Source: Anaerolineales bacterium (GTDB lineage Bacteria > Chloroflexota > Anaerolineae > Anaerolineales > E44-bin32). Taken from it: 14,828 bases of DNA. Shown here one piece after another: positions 6,428-13,762 of this stretch. The stretch lies in contig JAUWFP010000025.1 in NCBI GenBank assembly GCA_030606845.1, positions 1 to 14,828 on the forward strand, written 5' to 3'. Below the pieces are notes generated by a model that worked only from the letters and a program-made list of their open reading frames with translations, searched no databases and was not told the DNA's origin. Position 1 is the stretch's first letter; every line of letters begins with the position of its first letter. Made by a program: the position numbers and the translations under genes.

Positions 6428-6495
6428 TCATCTCTTTGTGATATTCAGTGAGAAAAATGATCTGATTTCCTTTTATAGCAAGACCAATTGCGTAG

Positions 6496-6900
6496 TTAGT
6501 ATTTCACGACAGGAGGGAGTTTTTTTGCTTGGGTAACCCAGGATTTTACTTGTTTAGGAGAAGGAAGCCTGCGAACGAGGGCTTTCTTCTCATTAATCTC
6601 AATGAGTGCATCGTAAAGGTTCTCTGGTGCGCGATGACGGAGCTCTTTCACTGTATCCACACCGGCTTCTTCGAGGAGGTCGCTATATTCATCTCCTATC
6701 CCTTTTACACGCATAAGGTCAGCGAGATTTACCCACTCAAGGACAAGCTTCTCTGAGATTCCGGTCTCCTCCGCCAGATCCTTTCGCCCTCGTTTATCAA
6801 CACCAATCTGGAGGAGCCGACCTGTAGATCGAACTCCTACCGCGTGTAGTTTCTTTGCAAACTTTGGCCCAATGCCTTCGATGTCAGTGATCTTCGCCAT
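6496..6900 (-). CDS. DUF4332 helix-hairpin-helix protein
   Basis: The 134-residue product carries two helix-hairpin-helix-like repeats: ITDIEGIGPKFAKKLHAVGV (4-23) and LMRVKGIGDEYSDLLEEAGV (62-81). The GIG turns are typical of non-specific DNA-backbone binding, and the arrangement matches DUF4332 (PF14229). The C-terminal part (about 100-134) is basic, with KQVKSWVTQAKKLPPVVKY. No enzymatic motif is visible. AGGAGGAG sits directly upstream of the ATG at 6900, an excellent ribosome binding site, and a near-consensus promoter lies at 6941-6969, so this is an independent unit divergent from the HEAT-like gene. A nucleic-acid-binding role is likely; the process is unknown. Confidence 0.85.
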   Translation of the reverse strand: MAKITDIEGIGPKFAKKLHAVGVRSTGRLLQIGVDKRGRKDLAEETGISEKLVLEWVNLADLMRVKGIGDEYSDLLEEAGVDTVKELRHRAPENLYDALIEINEKKALVRRLPSPKQVKSWVTQAKKLPPVVKY

Positions 6901-6940
6901 GCATTACTCCTCCTGTGTTTTCTAAGTAATAACCCGATGC

Positions 6941-6969
6941 ATTCTAAAAGGCTATCGGATATTGGTCAA
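6941..6969 (-). promoter_or_regulatory. Promoter of the DUF4332 gene
   Basis: On the minus strand TTGACC (6969-6964) and TAGAAT (6946-6941) are separated by exactly 17 bases, each one mismatch from consensus. The start near 6934 gives a leader of about 35 bases that includes the AGGAGGAG ribosome binding site. Confidence 0.7.
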
Positions 6970-7039
6970 TGCTTCTCTGGGTCTTGTTTACCCTAAACGT
7001 TGTCAACAATAGGTGGGAGAAGTAGAACTTGGGAACTGG

Positions 7040-7068
7040 TTGACGCCGTCTAGGTCCTTATCTATACT
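7040..7068 (+). promoter_or_regulatory. Promoter of the HEAT-like gene
   Basis: TTGACG (7040-7045) and TATACT (7063-7068) are 17 bases apart, each one mismatch from consensus. The start near 7075 leaves a leader of about 160 bases. The leader holds only short stems, such as GTGCT (7076-7080) with AGCAC (7093-7097) and TGGC with GCCA near 7142-7153, and no gene. Confidence 0.65.
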
Positions 7069-7234
7069 GATTGGTGTGCTCGTTTTCTTTGAAGCACCCC
7101 ATGATTGGTTCTAAGATAAACCATTGAGAGCGAGCGCGGCGTGGCGTTAGCCAACACTGCGTAGCAGACAAATATTATCTGACCATTAGATTGGATGGAG
7201 GCATTCCCTGGCCATAGGAATTGGGCTGCGACAT

Positions 7235-8173
7235 GTGAAGGCAGCACTGGAGCGTAAAGCCAGCGCTGTTCAGAACGAATTCATCCAGCTGAGTGAGCAG
7301 ATGGATGATCTTGGGCGGCAGATACCGGATGCTGATGAAGAGGAGAAGAAAACGATTCGGGAGCAGCAGCAAGCCCTCCGTATTGAACAGCAGCAGATAG
7401 CAGAGAAGGTGAATCTCTGGCGACGGCGTGCGCGCGAAGTGACTCAACAGTCTGGAACAAGCAGCTTAAGAGCTTACCTGAATGACTTGCTTGAGTTAAA
7501 CGAAGAGCTGGTAACTCCGGCTGTCCAAAATGCGTTAACCCTGTTGGATACCCCACCTGATGAGCGAGGCTTTGCTGAAGAGCAACCTACATTAACTCAA
7601 CAAACTCCTGTTGGCCGCTTGCTTGAGCGTGCAAGAACTGAGTATGACCTACGTGTAAGCGACCCGGCGGTTCGGATGAAGGAAGCCATCGCCTTCGCCA
7701 ATCGCGCTGGTATGGCTCAAGATGAGGACAGCATTGCTGAGATTGTAGCGGCGATGGATGATCCTGACCCGCTTGTGCGCGAATTAGCCATATTCACGAC
7801 CATCCAGCTACTCCGATTCCGTGCGTTGCGTCTAGCTGACTTGGAGCAGGCACATGCCGCCGTCCAACAACTGACACAGATACCGCACCCGGCAATAGTC
7901 CCGGTGTTGATAGAGATCGTTGAGCAGCCCCGGGTGGGTTACATCCAGGAGGGTGACGAGTCCAAGCAAGTTGATAATAACCGGTCACGAATGGTAGCCT
8001 TATTGAAACTGGTTGAGTGGCATACTGCAGAGGCTCAGATTGCGCTTCAGAAATTGAAATTCGACCGTGACCCCCATATCGTGAAGGCTGCGCAGCGAGC
8101 ATTAGAATTATTTCCTGAACGATGGAATGGAGAGTTCCCTGGCCAGAAGAATACGCCTGACACGGGAGGGTGA
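7235..8173 (+). CDS. Coiled-coil and HEAT-like repeat protein of unknown function
   Basis: The 312-residue product is soluble, with no signal peptide or membrane segment. Residues about 5-72 are a Gln/Glu/Lys/Arg-rich coiled coil (for example EQQQALRIEQQQIAEKV, 44-60). Residues about 145-300 read as alpha-helical HEAT-like repeats, with DPAVRMKEAIAFANRAG, DDPDPLVRELAIFTTIQLL and DRDPHIVKAAQRALELF as repeat-like units. Such folds usually form protein-binding scaffolds. The GTG start at 7235 lacks a close ribosome binding site, whereas GGAGG (7197-7201) stands six bases before an in-frame CTG at 7208, so the true start may be nine codons upstream. The gene ends 24 bases before the rpoC -35. Its constant partner, if any, cannot be told from this window. 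Confidence 0.75.
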   Translation: MKAALERKASAVQNEFIQLSEQMDDLGRQIPDADEEEKKTIREQQQALRIEQQQIAEKVNLWRRRAREVTQQSGTSSLRAYLNDLLELNEELVTPAVQNALTLLDTPPDERGFAEEQPTLTQQTPVGRLLERARTEYDLRVSDPAVRMKEAIAFANRAGMAQDEDSIAEIVAAMDDPDPLVRELAIFTTIQLLRFRALRLADLEQAHAAVQQLTQIPHPAIVPVLIEIVEQPRVGYIQEGDESKQVDNNRSRMVALLKLVEWHTAEAQIALQKLKFDRDPHIVKAAQRALELFPERWNGEFPGQKNTPDTGG

Positions 8174-8196
8174 CCACACATTTAACTAGATTTCTC

Positions 8197-8224
8197 TTGA
8201 CACATATGGGTTATTCGATATAAT
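8197..8224 (+). promoter_or_regulatory. Consensus sigma70-type promoter of rpoC
   Basis: TTGACA (8197-8202) and TATAAT (8219-8224), both perfect consensus, are separated by 16 bases. The start near 8231 gives a leader of about 158 bases before rpoC. It shows that rpoC is transcribed from its own start. Confidence 0.8.
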
Positions 8225-8269
8225 TCCACTCGTAATCGTCGTGATAACCGATTTGTTGGTCGGCGTAGG

Positions 8270-8313
8270 AAGCGCTTGAGGTTAAAAGACGCCTCATGCG
8301 CTTGTTTTCGTTT
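8270..8313 (+). promoter_or_regulatory. Terminator-like attenuator hairpin in the rpoC leader
   Basis: AAGCGCTTGAGG (8270-8281) pairs with CCTCATGCGCTT (8292-8303), with 11 of 12 positions paired (one T-T mismatch), around a 10-base loop. It is followed by GTTTTCGTTT (8304-8313), the form of an intrinsic terminator. It lies about 40 bases after the promoter start and 75 bases before rpoC, so it would end most transcripts unless antitermination occurs. A second small stem, CCGA (8248-8251) with TCGG (8260-8263), lies just upstream. The structure is visible; regulation of rpoC by it is inferred. Confidence 0.6.
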
Positions 8314-8388
8314 GCACCCACAGTAGCACGTATGTTCGAATAAGATCGCCGATACATTTCAACCATCGCCACGCGCGAGGGAGTAGAT

Positions 8389-11300
8389 TTGGTGGATTCT
8401 AAGGGATTTCGAGCGCTCCGAATTAGTCTGGCGTCACCGGAGACCATCCGTAACTGGTCACATGGTGAGGTATTAAAGCCGGAAACGATTAACTACCGCA
8501 GACTACGACCGGAGAAAGACGGTCTCTTCTGTGAGGCGATATTTGGGCCGCAGAAGGATTGGCAGTGCTATTGCGGAAAGTACAAGAACATCCGCTTCAA
8601 AGGGATTACTTGTGAGAAGTGTGGAGTCGAGATTACCCGCTCTTCTGTTCGCCGAGAACGGATGGGGCATATTGCTCTTGCCGCCCCGGTAGCACATGTT
8701 TGGTATACACGGCGGGTTCCATCCTATCTTGGATTACTCCTGGATATCTCCCGACGTAATCTTGACCGCGTTTTGTACTTCGCTCAGTACGTCGTCACAT
8801 ATGTCGACGAAGATGCGAGGAGTAAGGCGTTAAAGCGCATTGAGGAAGAGCTTAGTCTCCGGGCGAAAGAAGAGAAGGAAGCGCTTAAACAACGCCGGGC
8901 TGACATCAGAGCGGAAAAGAAAGATAGGCTTGCCGAACTCAGCAAGAGGAAGAAAGAGATACAGGCAGCCTATGATGAAGAGGTTGCGGAGGAAATTGCG
9001 CCAGTAATGCGCGAAGGGCAGCGTCTGGAGAGCAGCCTCTCCGACAAGCAGGGGAAGACCATCCGCAGTCCGATTCACTTCCAAGCTCTTGATGTAGCTA
9101 TTGCCGAGAAAGGGGATGAGATCAATAAGGACCATCTTAAGAAGGTCCAAAAGGCGGTGAGATCCCACCTTGACACGATTGAATCGACTTTCAAGAAGCA
9201 GCGCGATCAAAAACTCGCAGACCTCAAGATGGATGTGGAAGCGGTAAAGGCAGACACAGCCCTTGCACTCTCTCAAATTGAAGACACCATCATTGACGAA
9301 GGGGTCGAGACATTTGAGCAACTAGAAGAAGATCGTGAAGAGTTGCTTAGCATTCACCAGATGCTTTTCCTGGGCGAGACGCGTTACCGTGAACTGAAGT
9401 CGAAGTGGGGACAGGTCTTCCGAGCGGATATGGGCGCGGAATCTTTCTTTGAAATTCTCCAGCATATCGATTTGGCTCAACTTGCTGAAGACCTGTGGAC
9501 TGAAGTGCGTACCACGCGCAGCAAGCAGCGCAAGAAGAAAGCGACAAAGCGTCTCAAGGTTGTCGAAGCTTTTCGGCGATCTGGTAATCAACCCGAATGG
9601 ATGGTAATGACGATATTGCCTGTCATTCCTCCAGATCTTCGACCGATGGTCCAGTTGGACGGGGGTCGGTTTGCGACCTCTGATCTCAACGATCTCTACC
9701 GAAGAGTGATTAACCGAAATAATCGTCTAAAACGTCTTGTGGAGCTGGGCGCTCCAGATGTGATTGTCCGCAATGAGAAGCGGATGCTTCAAGAAGCGGT
9801 TGATTCTCTGATCGATAATTCACAACGCGGTAAAGCACTGTCACGTCGAGGCAGGCGGGAATTGAAGTCCTTGAGCGATATGCTAAAAGGAAAGAAAGGC
9901 CGCTTCCGCCGCAATCTGCTCGGTAAACGCGTAGATTATTCAGGCCGCTCAGTCATTGTGATCGGACCGGATCTCAAGCTATTTCAGTGTGGTTTACCAA
10001 AGACAATGGCTCTCGAACTTTATCGACCTTTCGTGATATCCAAGTTGGTGGCTTATGACTTCGCCGCGAATGTGAAGGGCGCTAAGCGAATCATCGAACG
10101 AGAACGCCCCGAGGTATGGGGTGTCTTAGAGGAAGTAATTAAGGATCGCCCCGTTCTACTCAACCGGGCGCCAACGCTCCATAGACTTGGTATTCAAGCT
10201 TTTGAGCCGGTACTCGTTGAGGGGAAGGCAATCCATTTACACCCACTTGTCTGTGCTGCATTCAACGCGGACTTCGACGGTGACCAGATGTCGGTTCACC
10301 TTCCTTTGTCTCAACAGGCGGTTACCGAAGCTCGAGAGTTGATGCTTTCCTCAGTCAATCTTCTTAAACCCGCAGATGGCGAACCGGTTGTCGGCCCCAC
10401 AAAAGACATGGTCCTCGGTGTTTATTACCTGACGATGATTAATGAGGGCAAAGAGCATGTAGGCGCTGGTAAAGCTTTCTCTGACATGGATGAGGTGGAA
10501 ATGGCGTATGCCCTCGACCAGGTCAGCATCCATGCCCCGATTAAACTTTCCGCTGCGACCTGGTACGACGAGAACGACGAGCGCTTAGCAACGCAAGAGG
10601 AGCGTATCATTGACACCACGGTCGGGCGCGTAATCTTCAACCGGATACTCCCTGAAGAACTTCAGTTCGTCAACCGGGTTCTTGACAAAGGGGCTATTCA
10701 GGATCTTGTAGGAGACGTCTACAGGTTCTTACACGAAGATGGTACTCCTGAGGTTGTTGACGCGATCAAAGACATTGGATTTGCTTATGCAACCAGATCT
10801 GGGACGACGATCGCTATTTCAGATATCACGGTTCCATCATCGAAACAGGAGATCATTGCGACAACTCTCGAACAAACAGAAGCAGTTCGAATGGATTACC
10901 GCCGTGGACTCCTGACAGAACAGGAACAGACAGAGAGGATTATCGATCTGTGGCAGAAAACTACGGCGGCTGTTGCCGAAGCGGTTGAGGAATCCATGGA
11001 TCCGGCCGGGAATCTAAGCATGATGGCGATTTCTGGCGCCACGAAAGGCGGGTTCGGTGCGATTACGCAGCTCGCCGGGATGCGCGGTTTGATGGCGGAT
11101 CCAGCAGGCCGAATTATCCCCTTACCTATCCGTTCAAGTTTCCGAGATGGATTAACTACGTTGGAATATTTCATCTCGACTCACGGCGCCCGAAAGGGTC
11201 TAACGGATACTGCCCTCAGGACTGCAGATGCTGGATATCTGACCCGACGTTTGGTGGATGTAGCCCAGGATATGATCATCAACGCCGAGGATTGTGAGAC

Positions 11301-12663
11301 GGAGAAAGGAATCTGGATACGGCGGTCGGATGATGTTGCCGGTCAGGAGTTCGCCCCACGCCTATATGGACGATTTGCAGGGAGCAAAATAGTCGATCCT
11401 GATACCGGCGAAGTGCTTGTCAAAAAAGGTGCCCTGATCAATCTTGAGTCTATTAAGACAATAGCAGAGTCTGGTGTTCAAGAAGCTTTCGTTCGTTCAC
11501 CTTTGACCTGTGAGCTGCAATTCGGGATGTGTCAGCAGTGTTACGGTATGGATCTTGGCCGAGGTAACGTGGTTGAGCTTGGATCAGCCGTCGGCATCGT
11601 CGCGGCGCAGTCGATCGGTGAGCCAGGAACGCAGCTCACGTTGCGCACGTTCCACACGGGCGGTGTTGCTGCGGGGGGAGACATCACAACGGGTCTACCG
11701 CGTGTTGAGGAGTTGTTTGAAGCGCGGAAGAAACCTAAGGGTGAAGCTGTGATCGCTGAGATTGCAGGAACGATCCAGGTTCTTAGCCCTGAGGTTCCGG
11801 ATGGCCCCCGGGTGGTTCATGTCGTCAATAGTGAATTGATCAAGGATGAATATAACGTCCCCGGCAATTGGTCGTTGCGTGTAGAAGATGCAGACGAGGT
11901 CGAAGCAGGAGCTCTTATCGCAAAGCGCGGCGAATCAGAGATCATCGCCAGCCACGCAGGACGGGTGCACATCAAGGGCCGAAAAGTCATCGTCTCTTAC
12001 GATCTCCTGGAAGAGGAAGCCTATGACATCCCCGCAAGTTCACGTCTGCTTGTGAAAGAGGGGGACAAGGTCGAGGCGGGCTTCCAGATCACTGAAGGAT
12101 CCTTGAATCCTCACCGCATCTTAAGCATTCTTGGACGGGAGGCATGCGAGCTTTATTTGTTGACCGAAGTTCAGAAGGTCTACCGCTCTCAGGGACAGAA
12201 TATCAATGATAAGCATTTCGAGGTCATCACTCGTAAGATGCTTTCTAAGGTTCAGATCACGAATCCAGGCAGTACGGATCTGCTTCCGGGCGATCTCATC
12301 GATCGATATTACCTGCAGAGGATGAATGAGCAAGCGTTGAAAGATGGGGGGCAGCCGGCGAACGCCATGCAAGTTCTACTTGGGGTAACTAAAGCTTCGC
12401 TGAGCACCGAATCCTTCCTCTCGGCTTCGTCATTCCAGCATACGATCAAAGTGCTGGCAGGTGCAGCAATCGAGGGTAAAGTCGACTACTTACGTGGTCT
12501 AAAAGAAAACGTGATCATCGGCAAGCTGATTCCGGCCGGCACAGGCTTCCCTGGCACAGAAGTCGCTCTACACGATGAGAGAATAGACGGGGAATTCGAA
12601 TCCTCCCCTGAATCATCGCCTGAGGAAGAAGCCGTTGAAGCAGAGGTAGCCGCAGCCGATTAA
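8389..12663 (+). CDS. rpoC: DNA-directed RNA polymerase subunit beta'
   Basis: This is the catalytic beta' subunit of RNA polymerase (1424 residues). The N-terminal zinc site has Cys60, 62, 75 and 78. The rudder/lid region follows, with RRNLLGKRVDYSGRSVIV (507-524). The active-site motif NADFDGDQM (626-634) supplies the three Mg-binding aspartates. The bridge helix/trigger loop segment contains THGARKGLTDTALRTADAGY (931-950). The second zinc site uses Cys969, 1041, 1048 and 1051, followed by SIGEPGTQLTLRTFHTGG. Residues about 140-325 form a charged coiled-coil insertion not found in short beta' subunits, between YVVTYVDEDAR and GETRYRELKSKW. The C-terminus is acidic. GAGGGAG (8377-8383) serves either the TTG at 8389 or the GTG at 8392; the latter would drop one residue. 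The gene upstream is not rpoB. Confidence 0.98.
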   Translation: MVDSKGFRALRISLASPETIRNWSHGEVLKPETINYRRLRPEKDGLFCEAIFGPQKDWQCYCGKYKNIRFKGITCEKCGVEITRSSVRRERMGHIALAAPVAHVWYTRRVPSYLGLLLDISRRNLDRVLYFAQYVVTYVDEDARSKALKRIEEELSLRAKEEKEALKQRRADIRAEKKDRLAELSKRKKEIQAAYDEEVAEEIAPVMREGQRLESSLSDKQGKTIRSPIHFQALDVAIAEKGDEINKDHLKKVQKAVRSHLDTIESTFKKQRDQKLADLKMDVEAVKADTALALSQIEDTIIDEGVETFEQLEEDREELLSIHQMLFLGETRYRELKSKWGQVFRADMGAESFFEILQHIDLAQLAEDLWTEVRTTRSKQRKKKATKRLKVVEAFRRSGNQPEWMVMTILPVIPPDLRPMVQLDGGRFATSDLNDLYRRVINRNNRLKRLVELGAPDVIVRNEKRMLQEAVDSLIDNSQRGKALSRRGRRELKSLSDMLKGKKGRFRRNLLGKRVDYSGRSVIVIGPDLKLFQCGLPKTMALELYRPFVISKLVAYDFAANVKGAKRIIERERPEVWGVLEEVIKDRPVLLNRAPTLHRLGIQAFEPVLVEGKAIHLHPLVCAAFNADFDGDQMSVHLPLSQQAVTEARELMLSSVNLLKPADGEPVVGPTKDMVLGVYYLTMINEGKEHVGAGKAFSDMDEVEMAYALDQVSIHAPIKLSAATWYDENDERLATQEERIIDTTVGRVIFNRILPEELQFVNRVLDKGAIQDLVGDVYRFLHEDGTPEVVDAIKDIGFAYATRSGTTIAISDITVPSSKQEIIATTLEQTEAVRMDYRRGLLTEQEQTERIIDLWQKTTAAVAEAVEESMDPAGNLSMMAISGATKGGFGAITQLAGMRGLMADPAGRIIPLPIRSSFRDGLTTLEYFISTHGARKGLTDTALRTADAGYLTRRLVDVAQDMIINAEDCETEKGIWIRRSDDVAGQEFAPRLYGRFAGSKIVDPDTGEVLVKKGALINLESIKTIAESGVQEAFVRSPLTCELQFGMCQQCYGMDLGRGNVVELGSAVGIVAAQSIGEPGTQLTLRTFHTGGVAAGGDITTGLPRVEELFEARKKPKGEAVIAEIAGTIQVLSPEVPDGPRVVHVVNSELIKDEYNVPGNWSLRVEDADEVEAGALIAKRGESEIIASHAGRVHIKGRKVIVSYDLLEEEAYDIPASSRLLVKEGDKVEAGFQITEGSLNPHRILSILGREACELYLLTEVQKVYRSQGQNINDKHFEVITRKMLSKVQITNPGSTDLLPGDLIDRYYLQRMNEQALKDGGQPANAMQVLLGVTKASLSTESFLSASSFQHTIKVLAGAAIEGKVDYLRGLKENVIIGKLIPAGTGFPGTEVALHDERIDGEFESSPESSPEEEAVEAEVAAAD

Positions 12664-12691
12664 TTGGAACGGTTGTCTTTAAAACTAATCG

Positions 12692-12721
12692 TTGACAGGT
12701 TGATAACACACTCGTTATAAT
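12692..12721 (+). promoter_or_regulatory. Consensus promoter of rplU-rpmA
   Basis: TTGACA (12692-12697) and TATAAT (12716-12721) are both perfect consensus with an 18-base spacer. It begins about 30 bases after the rpoC stop codon, with no terminator visible between, so rplU may receive both read-through and its own transcription. The start near 12728 gives a leader of about 117 bases. Confidence 0.75.
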
Positions 12722-12730
12722 GCTACGTCT

Positions 12731-12773
12731 GCCCCAGCGCATAGACGTTGGGGCGGGTGTATGAATCCCCAAC
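12731..12773 (+). promoter_or_regulatory. Structured rplU (L21) leader with competing helices
   Basis: GCCCCAGCG (12731-12739) pairs with CGTTGGGGC (12746-12754), a 9-bp stem with one G-U pair right at the transcript 5' end. The same GTTGGGG (12747-12753) can instead pair perfectly with CCCCAAC (12767-12773). The two helices exclude each other. A GC-rich palindrome (GCCGGCCGGC, 12780-12789) follows before the ribosome binding site. Feedback control by a ribosomal protein is plausible, but I cannot match it to a named leader family. Confidence 0.45.
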
Positions 12774-12844
12774 TTCCCCGCCGGCCGGCAGTTGCCATAG
12801 CGATTGCTGCGGGTGCGGTGGTGAAGCGAAGCTGGAGGAAGTGA

Positions 12845-13390
12845 ATGAAGTACGCAATCGTAAGTTCCGGCGGTAAGCAATATATCGCCCGGGAAGGGGA
12901 GCCCATTGAAGTCGATCGGCTGCAGCTGGATATTGGCAAACCGGTTGAGTTTAAGGAAGTGCTCCTTGTAGTAGATGGCTCTACGATTAAAGTCGGCACG
13001 CCGCTGATCAAAGGGGCTTCAGTTAAAGGCAAAGTGCTCGACCAGGTAAAAGCCAAGAAGATCATCGTCTTCAAATATATCCCGAAGGAACGTTATCGTC
13101 GCAAGAAGGGTCACCGGCAGCAATACACGCGCGTGTCCATCGACAAAATAACACTGGCGTCGGCTGCAAAGAAAGCAACGAGCAAAAAAGAAGCAGACAA
13201 AGCGGACAAGCCCCCCGCGAAGACGACCACGAAGAAGGCTGCTTCGACAGCGAAGAAAAGTACAGCAAAGGCTTCCAAAAAGGAAACCGGAACCAGCAAG
13301 GAAAAGAAGGCAACCAAAGCTAAGTCAACATCGACAAAGACTAGTTCCAAAAAACCTTCTACTGGTAAAAAATCTACGGCAAAAAAATAG
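12845..13390 (+). CDS. rplU: 50S ribosomal protein L21 with long Lys/Ala-rich C-terminal tail
   Basis: Residues 1-105 are an ordinary L21: YAIVSSGGKQYIAREGEPIEVDRL at the start, the VLLVVDG strand, and KYIPKERYRRKKGHRQQYTRVSI, the conserved 23S rRNA-binding segment. L21 is normally about 100-105 residues, but here about 75 more follow. They are made almost only of Lys, Ala, Thr and Ser with a few acids (repeats such as KKST, KKAAS, TKAK), like the tails of histone H1 or bacterial histone-like proteins. The tail is probably disordered and nucleic-acid binding. GGAGG (12834-12838) six bases upstream of the ATG is a good ribosome binding site. rpmA follows after 15 bases, the normal rplU-rpmA pairing. 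I find no stop or frameshift at the tail junction. Confidence 0.96.
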   Translation: MKYAIVSSGGKQYIAREGEPIEVDRLQLDIGKPVEFKEVLLVVDGSTIKVGTPLIKGASVKGKVLDQVKAKKIIVFKYIPKERYRRKKGHRQQYTRVSIDKITLASAAKKATSKKEADKADKPPAKTTTKKAASTAKKSTAKASKKETGTSKEKKATKAKSTSTKTSSKKPSTGKKSTAKK

Positions 13391-13405
13391 TGTAGGGATG
13401 AGAGA

Positions 13406-13660
13406 ATGGCACATAAAAAAGGCGGCGGCTCAGTCCGCAACGGACGTGACAGTCACTCCAAACGGCTAGGCGTGAAAAAATTTGGTGGCGAGCGTGTGCG
13501 ATCCGGAAATATTCTGGTGCGCCAACGCGGAACCCGCATTCACCCTGGGCTGAACGTAAAACGTGGCAAAGATGACACACTATATGCTGTCGCAGAAGGG
13601 CTTGTCCACTTCGATTTCGTTCGCAAAGGACGCAAGCGCGTTAACGTAGTCACAGAATAA
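13406..13660 (+). CDS. rpmA: 50S ribosomal protein L27
   Basis: The 84-residue product begins MAHKKGGGSVRNGRDSHSKR and continues LGVKKFGGERVRSGNILVRQ, then RGTRIHPGLNVKRGKDDTLY, the full conserved L27 body. The N-terminus is directly in the mature AHKKGGG form, which reaches toward the peptidyl transferase centre; there is no cleavable extension as in Firmicutes. Length is typical. GGGATGAGAG upstream is a modest ribosome binding site, consistent with coupling to rplU 15 bases away. Confidence 0.97.
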   Translation: MAHKKGGGSVRNGRDSHSKRLGVKKFGGERVRSGNILVRQRGTRIHPGLNVKRGKDDTLYAVAEGLVHFDFVRKGRKRVNVVTE

Positions 13661-13762
13661 GCACTCAATATCACGTGGTAGGAACAGATCGGTGCAATTG
13701 CCGCCGGATCTCGATTATCAAGTGATGATGGTTTGGCTCCTATTTGGTGAGGTTGAAATCTG

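Noticed and set aside
8470..8640. Frameshift or truncation in the N-terminal part of RpoC
   Set aside because: The frame is continuous and both zinc sites, the NADFDGDQM motif and the C-terminal segments are all present in one ORF.
8830..9321. Minus-strand ORF of 163 codons
   Set aside because: It is antisense to the charged coiled-coil insertion of rpoC; its Leu/Phe-rich product is the expected shadow of a Lys/Glu-rich frame.
13111..13440. Minus-strand ORF of 109 codons with a hydrophobic, Phe/Val/Ala-rich product
   Set aside because: It is the reverse complement of the Lys/Ala-rich L21 tail, which by codon complementarity yields Phe, Leu, Ala and Val; it is not a membrane protein.
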